A stretch of DNA of 64,000 bases from an uncultured Alphaproteobacteria bacterium (lineage in GTDB: Bacteria > Pseudomonadota > Alphaproteobacteria > RF32 > CAG-239). Position numbers and translations under genes: made by a program. Shown piece by piece: positions 27,561 to 36,317 of the stretch. Location: contig CAKQLP010000003.1 of NCBI GenBank assembly GCA_934254675.1, positions 1 through 64,000 of the forward strand, written 5' to 3'. Numbering within the stretch: position 1 is the stretch's first letter; every line of letters begins with the position of its first letter. The notes beneath the pieces were generated by a model that saw nothing but the letters and a program-made list of their open reading frames with translations, was not told the origin of the DNA and ran no database searches.

Positions 27561-28042
27561 TGCGTATCTTGGGTTTGGATCCAAGTCTGTCCTCTACGGG
27601 ATGGGGTGTTATAGAAGTAAATGCAAACCGTCTGCAATATGTTGCGGACGGTTTTATTCCAACTACTCCAAAAATGCCGATAGAAGAACGCTTAGATATA
27701 ATTTTTAACACTCTGAGCGAAGTGATTGAAACATACAAACCGATTGAAGCAGCCATAGAAAAAACATTTTTAAATTCTAATCCGGAAACATCATTAAAGT
27801 TGAGCATGGCGAGAGGTGTTGTTATTTTAGCTGCCGGACATTATCATTTGCCTCTATTTGAGTTTGATGCGACAAAGGTTAAAAAAGCTTTGGTTGGTGT
27901 TGGTCACGCAGATAAAAATCAGGTTGAAACAATGGTGAAAATTTTGCTTCCGGGGTGTAAACCTAAAAATAACGATTCCTCTGATGCTTTGGCAATGGCT
28001 ATCACTCGCAGTCATTACCGCACAGCAATTTCTTATAAATAA
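27560..28042 (+). CDS. ruvC: crossover junction endodeoxyribonuclease RuvC
   Basis: The 160-aa RuvC resolves Holliday junctions. The acidic residues are visible: Asp7 in ILGLDPSLSSTGWG, Glu in AIEKTFLN, and Asp residues in NNDSSDALAMA. ruvA and ruvB, often adjacent, do not follow here; a structured noncoding stretch follows instead. Confidence 0.95.
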   Translation: MRILGLDPSLSSTGWGVIEVNANRLQYVADGFIPTTPKMPIEERLDIIFNTLSEVIETYKPIEAAIEKTFLNSNPETSLKLSMARGVVILAAGHYHLPLFEFDATKVKKALVGVGHADKNQVETMVKILLPGCKPKNNDSSDALAMAITRSHYRTAISYK

Positions 28043-28099
28043 GACTTTATTTTTTTCTTTACAAAAGATGATTGCTTAATTAAATTAAAATTAAGCAGG

Positions 28100-28310
28100 T
28101 TGTAGCTTGCTAGGGCGTCGAAAACCCTTTTACTAAATTGAATAGTCGCTTTTGAGCATAAGCGACTTAAAATTGTATATGCCGACTTCTGTTCTGTTGG
28201 ACGGATGTCGGTGAATAAGGCTATATGCTGAATAAGCCGAGCCGTTTTTTTATTCAATTTAGTGACGGTTTTCGAACATCCGCCCGCTTTTGACAGCGGG
28301 TTTTGTTTTG
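28100..28310 (+). ncRNA. candidate structured RNA with own terminator
   Basis: A long-range stem closes this region: ACTAAATTGAATA (28132-28144) pairs with TATTCAATTTAGT (28251-28263), and TCGAAAACC (28118-28126) with GGTTTTCGA (28267-28275). Inside are a perfect 8-bp hairpin (AGTCGCTT/AAGCGACT, 28144-28167) and two smaller stems. A terminator follows at 28283-28310. Just upstream is a 9-bp inverted repeat (28073-28097) and a possible TTTACA -35. It does not match what I know of tmRNA, SRP or RNase P RNA; 6S-like architecture is possible but unproven. Confidence 0.5.
28283..28310 (+). terminator. rho-independent terminator
   Basis: CCCGCT and AGCGGG pair around a 6-nt loop, followed by TTTTGTTTT. 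It ends the candidate structured RNA and lies about 30 bp before the prepilin ATG. Confidence 0.75.
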
Positions 28311-28337
28311 TATGCAACAATGAAACGGAGTTTGAAA

Positions 28338-29240
28338 ATGTATAAATTAAAAAAGAATTTTTTATGTGCGAGTATTCTTGAACACTTTTTCTCTGTCATT
28401 TTCGGACACACTTTAAATGTCATTCTCGGATTTATTCCGAGAATCCATACAAAACATTCTTCTTCATTGGATACTCGGGTCAAACCCGAGTATGACAATA
28501 GGAAGAATTTTATCAAGGGCTTGGATGTTGTGCGTCAATGCACCACACTTTTGGAACGACGTGTACAAAGTGGTACACGAGTGAGAAAAGCGCAAGCAGT
28601 GACCAGACAGACAAACCCGATTGGACGAAGCATGATTGAAATGCTGGGCGTCCTCGCCATTATTGGTGCTCTCTCTGCTGGCGGCATGGCTGGTTATTCC
28701 AAGGCCTTGGAACTATTAAAAATTAATAAACAGAAACAGCAGTTGGCGGAACTTTTTAATCAGTGTATTATATGGAAAGATTCTTTTATGCAGGAATGTG
28801 CGCAAACAAGAAAACGAATTCAAGTTATAGATAGTTTTGAGTCGTTGGGCGTTATTCCTGATGGAATGACAAATATGGGAAACAACGTACTGAAAGATTC
28901 TTTAGGGAACACAATAGAGGCGTTGTTTTGGTACAATACATGGACGGATGAGAATAACAAATCATATTCAGCATACGAATATTCTTTAAGATTTGAAATT
29001 TACCAAGCGGAAAAATCCAATAGGTTGAAACAAAAATATTGTGTTACATTTTTGGAACAAGCCAAAACTATCGTGCCCTATTTATTGAGTGTGCAAAATT
29101 TTGCAAGAAATGACAGTCATTACGGATTTTCTTCAACATATTTTGATATTTCTAAGGCAAAACCGCACGAAATCAGCAATTTTTGCCAAACTTGCAATTC
29201 AGAAAAGTCGTGTAGATTAGTAATGTTTTTTAAGATTTAA
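28338..29240 (+). CDS. type IV prepilin-like protein with 96-residue leader
   Basis: From ATG 28338 (SD GGAG) the protein has 300 aa. The prepilin site is G96-R97-SMIEMLGVLAIIG, with Glu at +5 as needed for assembly, followed by a hydrophobic helix (LGVLAIIGALSAGGMAGYS) and a divergent C-terminal domain with Cys residues. The 96-residue leader encodes the palindromic repeat module shared with the prepilins at 35266 and 47049. A GTG at 28581 would give a normal 15-residue leader (MRKAQAVTRQTNPIG) and is preceded by a hairpin (28560-28579), so the true start is open. The 3' end overlaps the metal-exporter gene by 4 nt, tail to tail. Confidence 0.75.
   Translation: MYKLKKNFLCASILEHFFSVIFGHTLNVILGFIPRIHTKHSSSLDTRVKPEYDNRKNFIKGLDVVRQCTTLLERRVQSGTRVRKAQAVTRQTNPIGRSMIEMLGVLAIIGALSAGGMAGYSKALELLKINKQKQQLAELFNQCIIWKDSFMQECAQTRKRIQVIDSFESLGVIPDGMTNMGNNVLKDSLGNTIEALFWYNTWTDENNKSYSAYEYSLRFEIYQAEKSNRLKQKYCVTFLEQAKTIVPYLLSVQNFARNDSHYGFSSTYFDISKAKPHEISNFCQTCNSEKSCRLVMFFKI
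28421..28493. repeat. palindromic element pair inside the prepilin 5' region
   Basis: ATTCTCGGA-tttat-TCCGAGAAT (28422-28444) and ATACTCGGGT-caa-ACCCGAGTAT (28471-28493) are perfect inverted repeats. They translate in frame as LGFIPRIH and LDTRVKPEYDN. The same two families recur at 36051-36226 and 47949-48034, always 5' of a prepilin. Confidence 0.85.
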
Positions 29241-30076
29241 AATGGTAATAAATTGCTGCATAAGCCGCCAACCAAGCCGCAAACATAGAGTAGGGCAATA
29301 ATTTTTAAATTTTGTATCATGGGACGATTAACTCTGAATAAAACAAGCAACCCTACACCACCATTAACCAGGCTTCCGCACATCATGGTGCTGAAATCAA
29401 TATAATTTAAAATATACATTTGCGTCAGAATAACAGAGGATGAGCAATTTGGTATAAGACCGAGTAACGCGCTGAGCATGGAGCCAATTAAAGGAAATTG
29501 AAAAATATTTATTAATATTTCCGAATTTCCAAAGTATTGCAATCCTATATTTAAAAGCAAACTAACGGCTAAAATAAATAAAGTTATTCGAATGGAATGA
29601 TATAGAGCGGGCTTCCAAAGAGGTGTGTTTTCTTCACAATGACAGTGTTCATTTTGGCATAAGGCTTCAATATCTGGCGTTGGAACTCTTTTATAAAATA
29701 AGTCAATGAAATAACCAAATATAATTCCGCAGAATATTTTGTATCCAATAATCAGCAAAATAATGGAAATCGGTGTGTCATAAGAAATTAAAATCGGCAA
29801 GAGTTCATCTGATGTGGAAAGAAAAATTGCCATCAATGTTCCCAAAGTTATGACGCGGGCGGCAAATAAATTAGCGGCAACAACAGAAAATCCGCATTGT
29901 GGTAAAACGCCCAACAAGCTACCGACGGCAGGTCCAGCTTTATTGGCTCGTTGAATGGAAATAGATGTTTTGTTAGATGTCTTTCTTTCCAGATATTCTA
30001 AAAAGAAATAAGTTAAAAATAAAAAAGGAAAAATTTTTATATTATCAATTATTGTTTCAGTAAAAATTTTCCACAT
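29237..30076 (-). CDS. putative heavy-metal/arsenic exporter (ArsP_2-like)
   Basis: The 279-aa integral membrane protein has about eight to ten hydrophobic segments, with signature stretches PQCGFSVVAANLFAA (about residue 59) and LIPNCSSSVILTQMY (about residue 208), each with a Cys in the membrane. A His/Cys-rich loop (CQNEHCHCEE, about residue 140) could bind metal. This layout fits the putative 10-TM heavy-metal exporter family. SD GGGAG precedes the ATG. The exported ion cannot be told from sequence. Confidence 0.65.
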   Translation of the reverse strand: MWKIFTETIIDNIKIFPFLFLTYFFLEYLERKTSNKTSISIQRANKAGPAVGSLLGVLPQCGFSVVAANLFAARVITLGTLMAIFLSTSDELLPILISYDTPISIILLIIGYKIFCGIIFGYFIDLFYKRVPTPDIEALCQNEHCHCEENTPLWKPALYHSIRITLFILAVSLLLNIGLQYFGNSEILINIFQFPLIGSMLSALLGLIPNCSSSVILTQMYILNYIDFSTMMCGSLVNGGVGLLVLFRVNRPMIQNLKIIALLYVCGLVGGLCSNLLPF

Positions 30077-30140
30077 GAATTTATCTCCCTTAATGGGTAT
30101 ATAGTTTATAATAGGGTATTATGCAAGGCAAAAAAATAAA

Positions 30141-30163
30141 GGGTACGTTATAAAAACGTACCC
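30141..30163 (-). terminator. terminator after the M16-like gene
   Basis: GGGTACGT and ACGTACCC pair perfectly around 7 nt. On the minus strand the stem is followed by TTTATTTTTTT, 12 bp after the stop of the gene at 30176. Confidence 0.8.
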
Positions 30164-30175
30164 TACCTAGTAGAA

Positions 30176-31348
30176 CTAAGCCATTTTGGCTTCAATGTCC
30201 TTTGCACCGTCGCATGTGGCGTTGGTATAAAGAACACAAGTCATCTTCTTTGAGAAGATTTCTTCTGCGGCATCCTTAACATCACGGGCAGAAACATCCC
30301 AGATGTTAGCGATGGCGCTGTCGGCATCATAGTCGATACCTCGTCCAAGAAGAGCCCATGCAATTTCTACCGAACGAGGAAGAGCCTCGTTAGAGATAGC
30401 TAAGCGCTCCACCATGGCTTTCTGCTTTGAAGTTTCCATGCGGCGGTCAGAAGCTTTTGACTTCTTGAGACGCTTTACGTTAGCGCAGACAACATCAATA
30501 CAGCTCTGAAAATCGTCCGTGGACGGACAGAAAACAGCGATGCGTAACGTGCGCAAACCAAAGTAGCCGGCAATTTTAACTTCTGCTTCAGCGGCAAGAC
30601 CTGCTTCAGCGAGTGAACGTTCAAGACGTCCGGACAGCATACTCATCAACACATTTGTGTCAGCCGTACTGTTGTCCTTGGAGATGTCCCAGCCAAAGAG
30701 GGCAATCTGCATTTTGCCGTTGCCTTCAATGCGCTGAAAACCACCAGTGTACTGCAAGTCGATGTCGTGGCGTTTACCTTTTGGTAACGAACCGAAAAGT
30801 TTGTCGGCGACGGCAATAACTTCTTCAAAGCACTTCTTCGGACCGCAGAAACCGATGACAACATTGCGTCCAACAAAGTTGTTGACAATGTAGTCAGCAA
30901 CATCAGCGACTGTCAGTTCAGAAACTTTGTCAATATAGTCTTCTGTGTTCCAGAAAACCTTGTTGTTTCCAAACGCGGTGTGTTTGTAAGCAAGCTTTGC
31001 CTGACGCTTTGGAAGAGGAGCCAAGTCGCGGGTATGTTGTACGATATCTGCGATAGCTTTGGACAAAGTCTCAGCATTAACCTCGGGGGTAACACACCAT
31101 TTGTAGAGGTTTTCCAGTGTCTGAGGCAGTTTTTCCACAGACGAACCAGTAACAAACGATGTAAGCGAACCGCCGAAGATGGATGAAAGACATTTTGCAC
31201 CTTGCTGTACGATGTTTTCGTACACAGCAGCGAGACCAAGTTTGGACTCATTGCCATGACCACCCTTGAATGTGACAGAAACTTCCAAATTCTGACAAGC
31301 ACTTTCTTTGGCGACAATTGTCAAGCCATTGTTTAAAATCTTCTTCAT
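30176..31348 (-). CDS. M16 (insulinase-type) peptidase homologue lacking the zinc motif
   Basis: The 390-aa protein has the two-lobed M16 pattern: N-terminal LNNGLTIVAKES, FKGGHGNESKLGLAAVYENIV, and a second lobe from about residue 205. The inverted zinc motif HxxEH expected after the GL segment reads AAVYE, so metal binding is lost. Such members often act as the non-catalytic partner of an active M16 subunit, but none is adjacent. Codons favour CTT/CTG/ATC/TTC/TAC, unlike the neighbours, and no SD precedes the ATG. It is monocistronic, with its own promoter and terminator. Confidence 0.7.
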   Translation of the reverse strand: MKKILNNGLTIVAKESACQNLEVSVTFKGGHGNESKLGLAAVYENIVQQGAKCLSSIFGGSLTSFVTGSSVEKLPQTLENLYKWCVTPEVNAETLSKAIADIVQHTRDLAPLPKRQAKLAYKHTAFGNNKVFWNTEDYIDKVSELTVADVADYIVNNFVGRNVVIGFCGPKKCFEEVIAVADKLFGSLPKGKRHDIDLQYTGGFQRIEGNGKMQIALFGWDISKDNSTADTNVLMSMLSGRLERSLAEAGLAAEAEVKIAGYFGLRTLRIAVFCPSTDDFQSCIDVVCANVKRLKKSKASDRRMETSKQKAMVERLAISNEALPRSVEIAWALLGRGIDYDADSAIANIWDVSARDVKDAAEEIFSKKMTCVLYTNATCDGAKDIEAKMA

Positions 31349-31403
31349 AATGCAAAATTATTAAGAAAAGTAAGTAATACCTTAAAAATTATTTGATAAA
31401 CAC

Positions 31404-31432
31404 TTTATAACCTTTAATTTGACAAAAGTCAA
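31404..31432 (-). promoter_or_regulatory. sigma70 promoter of the M16-like gene
   Basis: On the minus strand TTGACT and TATAAA are spaced by 17 nt. The -35 region is itself an inverted repeat (TTGACttttGTCAA). The leader to the ATG at 31348 is about 50 nt and has no SD. Confidence 0.65.
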
Positions 31433-31526
31433 GCCTTTTTTATGAAAAAATATTTTTTTTGTCTTTTTTGTGCTGGCAAGGGAGAAAATGTGCTTATAAA
31501 ACCTGAGTGCAATCTTTGATTTAAGC

Positions 31527-31554
31527 TTGATTTTTGTATGTGTTATGCTATAAA
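31527..31554 (+). promoter_or_regulatory. probable promoter of nifJ
   Basis: TTGATT (31527-31532) and TATAAA (31549-31554) are separated by 16 nt, preceding nifJ by about 95 nt. The 301-bp region 31349-31649 holds this and the divergent M16 promoter and no gene. Confidence 0.5.
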
Positions 31555-31649
31555 AAATTTCATAAACATTTATGTTTAGTAATTTGCAAAAAAGGGATTC
31601 GTCTCATAAAAATTTTGCTTTTTTAATTTAACTTTTAAGGATACTATCT

Positions 31650-34600
31650 ATGTCAGATGTAAAAATGAAAATGATGGACGCTAATGAAGCTTGTTCTTCC
31701 GTTGCGCATCGTATGAACGAAGTCTGCGTTATTTACCCGATTACTCCGTCGTCTCCGATGGGGGAATGGGCTGATGCGTGGTCTGCCGCCAAACAGAAAA
31801 ACCTGTGGGGTGTAATTCCGCAAGTGCAAGAAATGCAGTCGGAAGCCGGTGCCGCCGGTGCCTGCCACGGTTCGTTGCAAGCCGGTGCCCTCACCACAAC
31901 ATTTACGGCATCGCAAGGCCTTTTGTTGATGATTCCGAATATGTATAAAATTGCCGGTGAATTGATGCCGTTTGTTATGCACGTTGCGGCTCGTTCTTTG
32001 GCTTATCACGCCTTGTCTATTTATGGCGACCACTCCGATGTTATGGGCTGTCGTCAAACCGGTTTTGCAATGCTTTGCTCCAATTCTGTGCAAGAAGCGC
32101 ATGATATGGCCGCCATTGCGCAAACCGCTACTTTGCGTTCCCGCGTTCCGTTTTTACATTTCTTTGACGGTTTCAGAACTTCTCACGAAATTAAAAAAAT
32201 CAAATTGCTGTCTGACGACGATTTGCGCGCAATGCTGAAAGACGTTAACTACAAATTTAACGCCGAACACGCTCTGCGTCCTGAAAATCCGGTTATCCGC
32301 GGTACTGCGCAAAATCCGGACGTGTTCTTCCAAGGCCGTGAAGCCGCTAATGTATATTATGATAAAGTGGAAGGCATTGTTCAGGAAGAAATGGATAAAT
32401 TCGCCAAAATCAGCGGCCGTCAATATCACGTTGTTGACTATGTCGGCGCGGAAGATGCTGAAAACGTTATCGTGGTTATGGGCTCCGGTGCCGAAACAGT
32501 TGAAGAAGCTATTGAATATTTGAATGCTCATGGTGCCAAATTGGGCGTTTTAAAAGTTCATTTATATCGTCCGTTCCCAACCGAATCTTTCTTGAAAGCT
32601 TTGCCAAAAACCGTTAAAAACGTTTCTGTTTTGGATAGAACAAAAGAATCCGGCTCTTTGGGCGAACCTTTGTATTTGGACGTTGTTACCGCTTTGTCCC
32701 AAGCCTTTTCAAACGGCAAATTGGCAAGCTTGCCAAAAATCTACGGTGGTCGTTATGGTTTGTCTTCTAAAGAATTTACGCCGGCTATGGCTAAAGCCGT
32801 GTTTGACAACGCTGTTTCTGCGGCTCCGATTAACGGCTTCACTGTTGGTATTAACGATGATTTAACGCACAAGTCATTGGCTTATGATGCTAAATTTGAT
32901 GTTGAACCTGATGGGGTTGTACGCGCTGTATTCTTTGGTTTGGGTGCCGATGGTACGGTTGGTGCCAACAAAAACTCCATTAAAATTATTGCCGAAGACG
33001 CTGGTAAATATGGTCAAGGTTACTTTGTTTACGATTCTCGCAAATCCGGTTCTATGACCACATCACACTTGCGTTTTTCCGATAATCCGATTCGCTCGGC
33101 TTATTTGATTACTTCGGCAGATTTTGTGGCTTGTCACCAATTCCAATTTATGAATAAAGTTGACATTCTGCGTATTGCCAAAGATGGTGCCACATTCTTG
33201 TTGAATGCTCCGTACAAAGCTGATGAAGTTTGGAACCATCTGCCAATTGAAGTTCAAGAAGAAATTTTGGCTAAACACCTGAAATTATACACCATTAACG
33301 CGGTTGAAGTTGCTCGTGCCACCGGTATGGGACAACGTATTAACACCGTTATGCAGACTTGTTTCTTTGCAATTTCCAACATTTTACCAAAAGATGAAGC
33401 TATTGCGCAGATTAAGGCCGCCATCAAAAAAACTTACAGCAAAAAAGGCGACGCCATTGTGCAAAAGAACTATGCCGCTGTTGACGCTTCTTTGGAACAC
33501 TTGTTCGAGGTTTCTTATCCTGACCACGTTACATCTACATTCCATCGCCAAGCTCCGGTTCCGGCCGACGCGCCTAAGTTTGTACAAGGCTTGACCGCAA
33601 CTTTGATTGCCGATAATGGCGACAGCATCAAAACTTCTGATTTGCAGGAAGTTGTTGACGGTACATGGCCGACAGCGACAACTCAATATGAAAAACGTTG
33701 CATTGCTACCGAAGTTCCGGTTTGGGATGCCAACACCTGTATTCAATGCGGTAAATGCTCAATCGTTTGTCCGCACGGCGTAATTCGTATGAAAGTTGCT
33801 TCGGAAGAAGAATTGAAAAACGCTCCGGCTACCTTGAAAACTGCCGACTATAAAGGCAAGGAATTTGCCGGTAAGAAGTTTATGTTGCAAATTTCTCCAG
33901 AAGACTGCACCGGTTGCGGCGTATGCGTAACAGCTTGTCCGGCTAAAAACAAAGAAAATCCGGAATTGCACGCCATCAATATTGATCACATTGAAAACCA
34001 CTTGGAAGAAGAGAAAGCCAACTGGAAGTTCTTTGAAACATTGCCTTATGTAAAGAGAACCGAAGTTGCTAAAAACTTGCCGAAGACAACACAAATGATT
34101 CAGCCTTTGTTTGAATTTTCTGGTGCTTGCGCCGGTTGCGGTGAAACGCCTTACATCAAATTGCTGACTCAATTGTTTGGTGATCGCATGGTTGTGGCCA
34201 ATGCAACAGGTTGTTCTTCAATTTATTCCGGTAACTTGCCGACAACTCCTTATTGCAAAGATGAAAAAGGTCATGGTCCGGCTTGGGCAAACTCTTTGTT
34301 TGAAGATAACGCCGAATTTGGTTTGGGTATGCGCATTTCTATCGACCACGAAGAAGTTACTGCCAAAACCTTGCTGGAATCTATGAAAGCGGAATTGGGT
34401 GAAGTTGCTGAAAAGATTTTGAGCAACCCTCAGTCCAATGATATGGAAATTGACGCTCAACGTGACAATGTAGCCGCTTTGCGCGCTAAATTGGCAATAA
34501 TGAATAGCGAAGAAGCTAAACACTTGAGCGAAATTGCCGACTACCTGATTAAAAAATCCGTATGGATTATCGGTGGTGATGGTTGGGCTTATGATATCGG

Positions 34601-35198
34601 TTTTGGTGGTGTTGACCACGTTATCGCTTCTGGCCGCAATGTAAACATTTTGGTGGTTGATACCGGCGTATATTCTAACACCGGCGGTCAACAATCCAAA
34701 GCTACGCCGATGGGTGCTTCCGCTAAATTTGCCACAGCAGGTAAAGAATTGCCGAAAAAAGATTTGGCTATGATTGCTATGTCTTATGGCAATGTATATG
34801 TGGCTCAGGTTGCTATGGGTGCCAACGATATGCAAGTGATTAAAGCTATGAACGAAGCCGAAGCCTATGACGGTCCGTCTTTGATTATCGCTTACTGCCC
34901 ATGCATTAACCAGGGCTTGAATATGGCTGATGGTTTGGCTCACCAAAAGAACGCCGTTGAAACAGGTAGCTGGCCATTGTTCCGTTTCAATCCAGTAAAC
35001 GAAACAGCAGGCAAAGCGCCGTTGACATTGGATTCTAAGGCTCCGTCTAAACCTTTGGCTGAGTTTATGTCCAGCGAAACACGTTTTCAGGTTGTCAACA
35101 AGATGAATCCGGCACGTTATGAGGAATTGCTGGAAAAAGCCCAGAAAAACGTTAATGACAAACATACTTTATTGGAATACATGAGCCAATATAAATAG
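31650..35198 (+). CDS. nifJ: pyruvate:ferredoxin (flavodoxin) oxidoreductase
   Basis: The single-chain 1182-aa enzyme oxidises pyruvate and CoA to acetyl-CoA and CO2 and reduces ferredoxin or flavodoxin. Visible domains are the N-terminal pyruvate-binding part (YPITPSSPMGE), the gamma-like domain (FFGLGADGTVGANKNS), a 2[4Fe-4S] ferredoxin domain with CIQCGKCSIVCPHG and CTGCGVCVTACPA, a further cluster Cys in SGACAGCGE, and the TPP site GDGWAYDIGFGG. It is oxygen-sensitive in known cases, so the host probably lives anaerobically. SD AAGGA. The enrichment in GCC/GGT/AAC codons suggests high expression. Confidence 0.96.
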   Translation: MSDVKMKMMDANEACSSVAHRMNEVCVIYPITPSSPMGEWADAWSAAKQKNLWGVIPQVQEMQSEAGAAGACHGSLQAGALTTTFTASQGLLLMIPNMYKIAGELMPFVMHVAARSLAYHALSIYGDHSDVMGCRQTGFAMLCSNSVQEAHDMAAIAQTATLRSRVPFLHFFDGFRTSHEIKKIKLLSDDDLRAMLKDVNYKFNAEHALRPENPVIRGTAQNPDVFFQGREAANVYYDKVEGIVQEEMDKFAKISGRQYHVVDYVGAEDAENVIVVMGSGAETVEEAIEYLNAHGAKLGVLKVHLYRPFPTESFLKALPKTVKNVSVLDRTKESGSLGEPLYLDVVTALSQAFSNGKLASLPKIYGGRYGLSSKEFTPAMAKAVFDNAVSAAPINGFTVGINDDLTHKSLAYDAKFDVEPDGVVRAVFFGLGADGTVGANKNSIKIIAEDAGKYGQGYFVYDSRKSGSMTTSHLRFSDNPIRSAYLITSADFVACHQFQFMNKVDILRIAKDGATFLLNAPYKADEVWNHLPIEVQEEILAKHLKLYTINAVEVARATGMGQRINTVMQTCFFAISNILPKDEAIAQIKAAIKKTYSKKGDAIVQKNYAAVDASLEHLFEVSYPDHVTSTFHRQAPVPADAPKFVQGLTATLIADNGDSIKTSDLQEVVDGTWPTATTQYEKRCIATEVPVWDANTCIQCGKCSIVCPHGVIRMKVASEEELKNAPATLKTADYKGKEFAGKKFMLQISPEDCTGCGVCVTACPAKNKENPELHAINIDHIENHLEEEKANWKFFETLPYVKRTEVAKNLPKTTQMIQPLFEFSGACAGCGETPYIKLLTQLFGDRMVVANATGCSSIYSGNLPTTPYCKDEKGHGPAWANSLFEDNAEFGLGMRISIDHEEVTAKTLLESMKAELGEVAEKILSNPQSNDMEIDAQRDNVAALRAKLAIMNSEEAKHLSEIADYLIKKSVWIIGGDGWAYDIGFGGVDHVIASGRNVNILVVDTGVYSNTGGQQSKATPMGASAKFATAGKELPKKDLAMIAMSYGNVYVAQVAMGANDMQVIKAMNEAEAYDGPSLIIAYCPCINQGLNMADGLAHQKNAVETGSWPLFRFNPVNETAGKAPLTLDSKAPSKPLAEFMSSETRFQVVNKMNPARYEELLEKAQKNVNDKHTLLEYMSQYK

Positions 35199-35216
35199 TA
35201 TGCGAGCTTAGTGTAA

Positions 35217-35255
35217 AAAAAGAGAGAAAGTTCTAAACGAATTTTCTCTCTTTTT
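35217..35255. terminator. bidirectional terminator between nifJ and prepilin
   Basis: AAAAAGAGAGAAA pairs with TTTCTCTCTTTTT around a 13-nt loop. It serves nifJ and the minus-strand prepilin gene ending at 35266. Confidence 0.75.
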
Positions 35256-35265
35256 GTCTTGAAAA

Positions 35266-36081
35266 TTAATAAAATTCCCATGTAATAACACAATATTCTT
35301 CATTGATTGAACAAATATGACACATTTGGTTAATAGCTGCTAAGCTGATATCTTTAAAACATTTATAAGTTGTGCCGCATACTTTATCATTAAAATAGTA
35401 ATTTTGAGACTGGTGATATTTTGATCTGTAAACTCCGGCATAATAAATCCGGCTTTGCATTGGTACAATCATATGGTTAAAAAATTCAATGCATATTTTA
35501 CTTGAAAAATCAGGAGAGACAATGCCGTAATCTTTTGAGGCGGATGTTTGTCCCAAATGAACTGTTGTTACAACTCTATTGCCGCGAACGAAGATAGCAA
35601 CCAAATTACCAAGAGAATCGATTAAATTTTTATGACCATCATAATCAGGTCCTTTTGACCAATTTGATGGAGTTATGTTTATGTCAAAAAATGTTTCGGT
35701 TAAATCAAAACGTTCGTTGGAACTGTTTAATGTTTTTATATTATCAAGGTATTCAAATATTCCTTGTGTTACGAAACTATATTCACGGATAGCCTTGTTT
35801 ATCTTAAATTTTTCCATGGCTTTAGAATAACCGGCAATACCGCCAACGGATAAAACACCGATAATGGCCAGAACGCCGAGCATTTCAATCATAGAACGCC
35901 CAATCGGGTTTGTCTGTCTGGTCACTGCTTGCGCTTTTCTCACTCGTGTACTGCTTTGTACACATCGTTCCAAAAGTGCGGCGCATTGACACACAACATC
36001 CAAGCCCTTAGTAAGACTCTGTTCTTCGTCATTCTCGGTCCTCCTTCTATTGTCATACTCGGGCGTGACCCGAGTATCCAA
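35266..36081 (-). CDS. type IV prepilin-like protein with phase-variable 5' region
   Basis: The pilin part begins at the cleavage site PIG-RSMIEMLGVLAIIG with Glu+5, a hydrophobic helix and a C-terminal domain ending CHICSINEEYC. The open frame continues upstream without a stop through the palindromic module to a (TC)7 tract at 36336-36323. A strong SD (GAGGA) and ATG at 36359 precede the tract, but in the other frame. With one TC unit fewer, one frame would run from 36359 to 35266. Other starts are TTG 36081 (no SD) or GTG 35943 (15-residue leader, no clear SD). The state seen here is probably OFF or poorly translated. Confidence 0.7.
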   Translation of the reverse strand: MDTRVTPEYDNRRRTENDEEQSLTKGLDVVCQCAALLERCVQSSTRVRKAQAVTRQTNPIGRSMIEMLGVLAIIGVLSVGGIAGYSKAMEKFKINKAIREYSFVTQGIFEYLDNIKTLNSSNERFDLTETFFDINITPSNWSKGPDYDGHKNLIDSLGNLVAIFVRGNRVVTTVHLGQTSASKDYGIVSPDFSSKICIEFFNHMIVPMQSRIYYAGVYRSKYHQSQNYYFNDKVCGTTYKCFKDISLAAINQMCHICSINEEYCVITWEFY

Positions 36082-36226
36082 AGAAGAGTGTTCCGCATGG
36101 ATTCTCGGAATAAATCCGAGAATGACGTTTAAGGTGTGTTTGAGAATGCTTGTGCTTATATCACTACACTTGTCATCCTCGGGCGTGACCCGAGGATCTA
36201 GATTATCGGGACAAGCCCGATAATGA
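36051..36226. repeat. cluster of four palindromic elements
   Basis: Four inverted repeats with CTCGG/CCGAG or ATCGGG/CCCGAT cores lie between the (TC)n tract and the pilin domain: near 36053-36079, 36101-36123, 36174-36197 and 36203-36225. All remain open in the prepilin frame. Same families as at 28421-28493 and 47949-48034. Confidence 0.8.
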
Positions 36227-36317
36227 CAGTTTCGAAAAGCCGACTCAAATTTTTCCCAAAAGTGGCGAAAATCGCGTGTAGAAGCTTTAAAACGCTCTGA
36301 AATCGAATGCTTAGGAT

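Noticed and set aside
28100..28310. assignment as tmRNA, SRP RNA or RNase P RNA
   Set aside because: No CCA-ending tRNA-like domain, no SRP tetraloop motif and too short for RNase P; left as an unknown structured RNA.
28421..28493. CRISPR-like repeats
   Set aside because: The palindromes are irregularly spaced, of different families, and inside open frames; no array or cas gene.
34218..35165. 315-codon open frame antisense to nifJ
   Set aside because: It mirrors the strongly coding nifJ frame, has no SD and no recognisable motif; a shadow of biased codon use.
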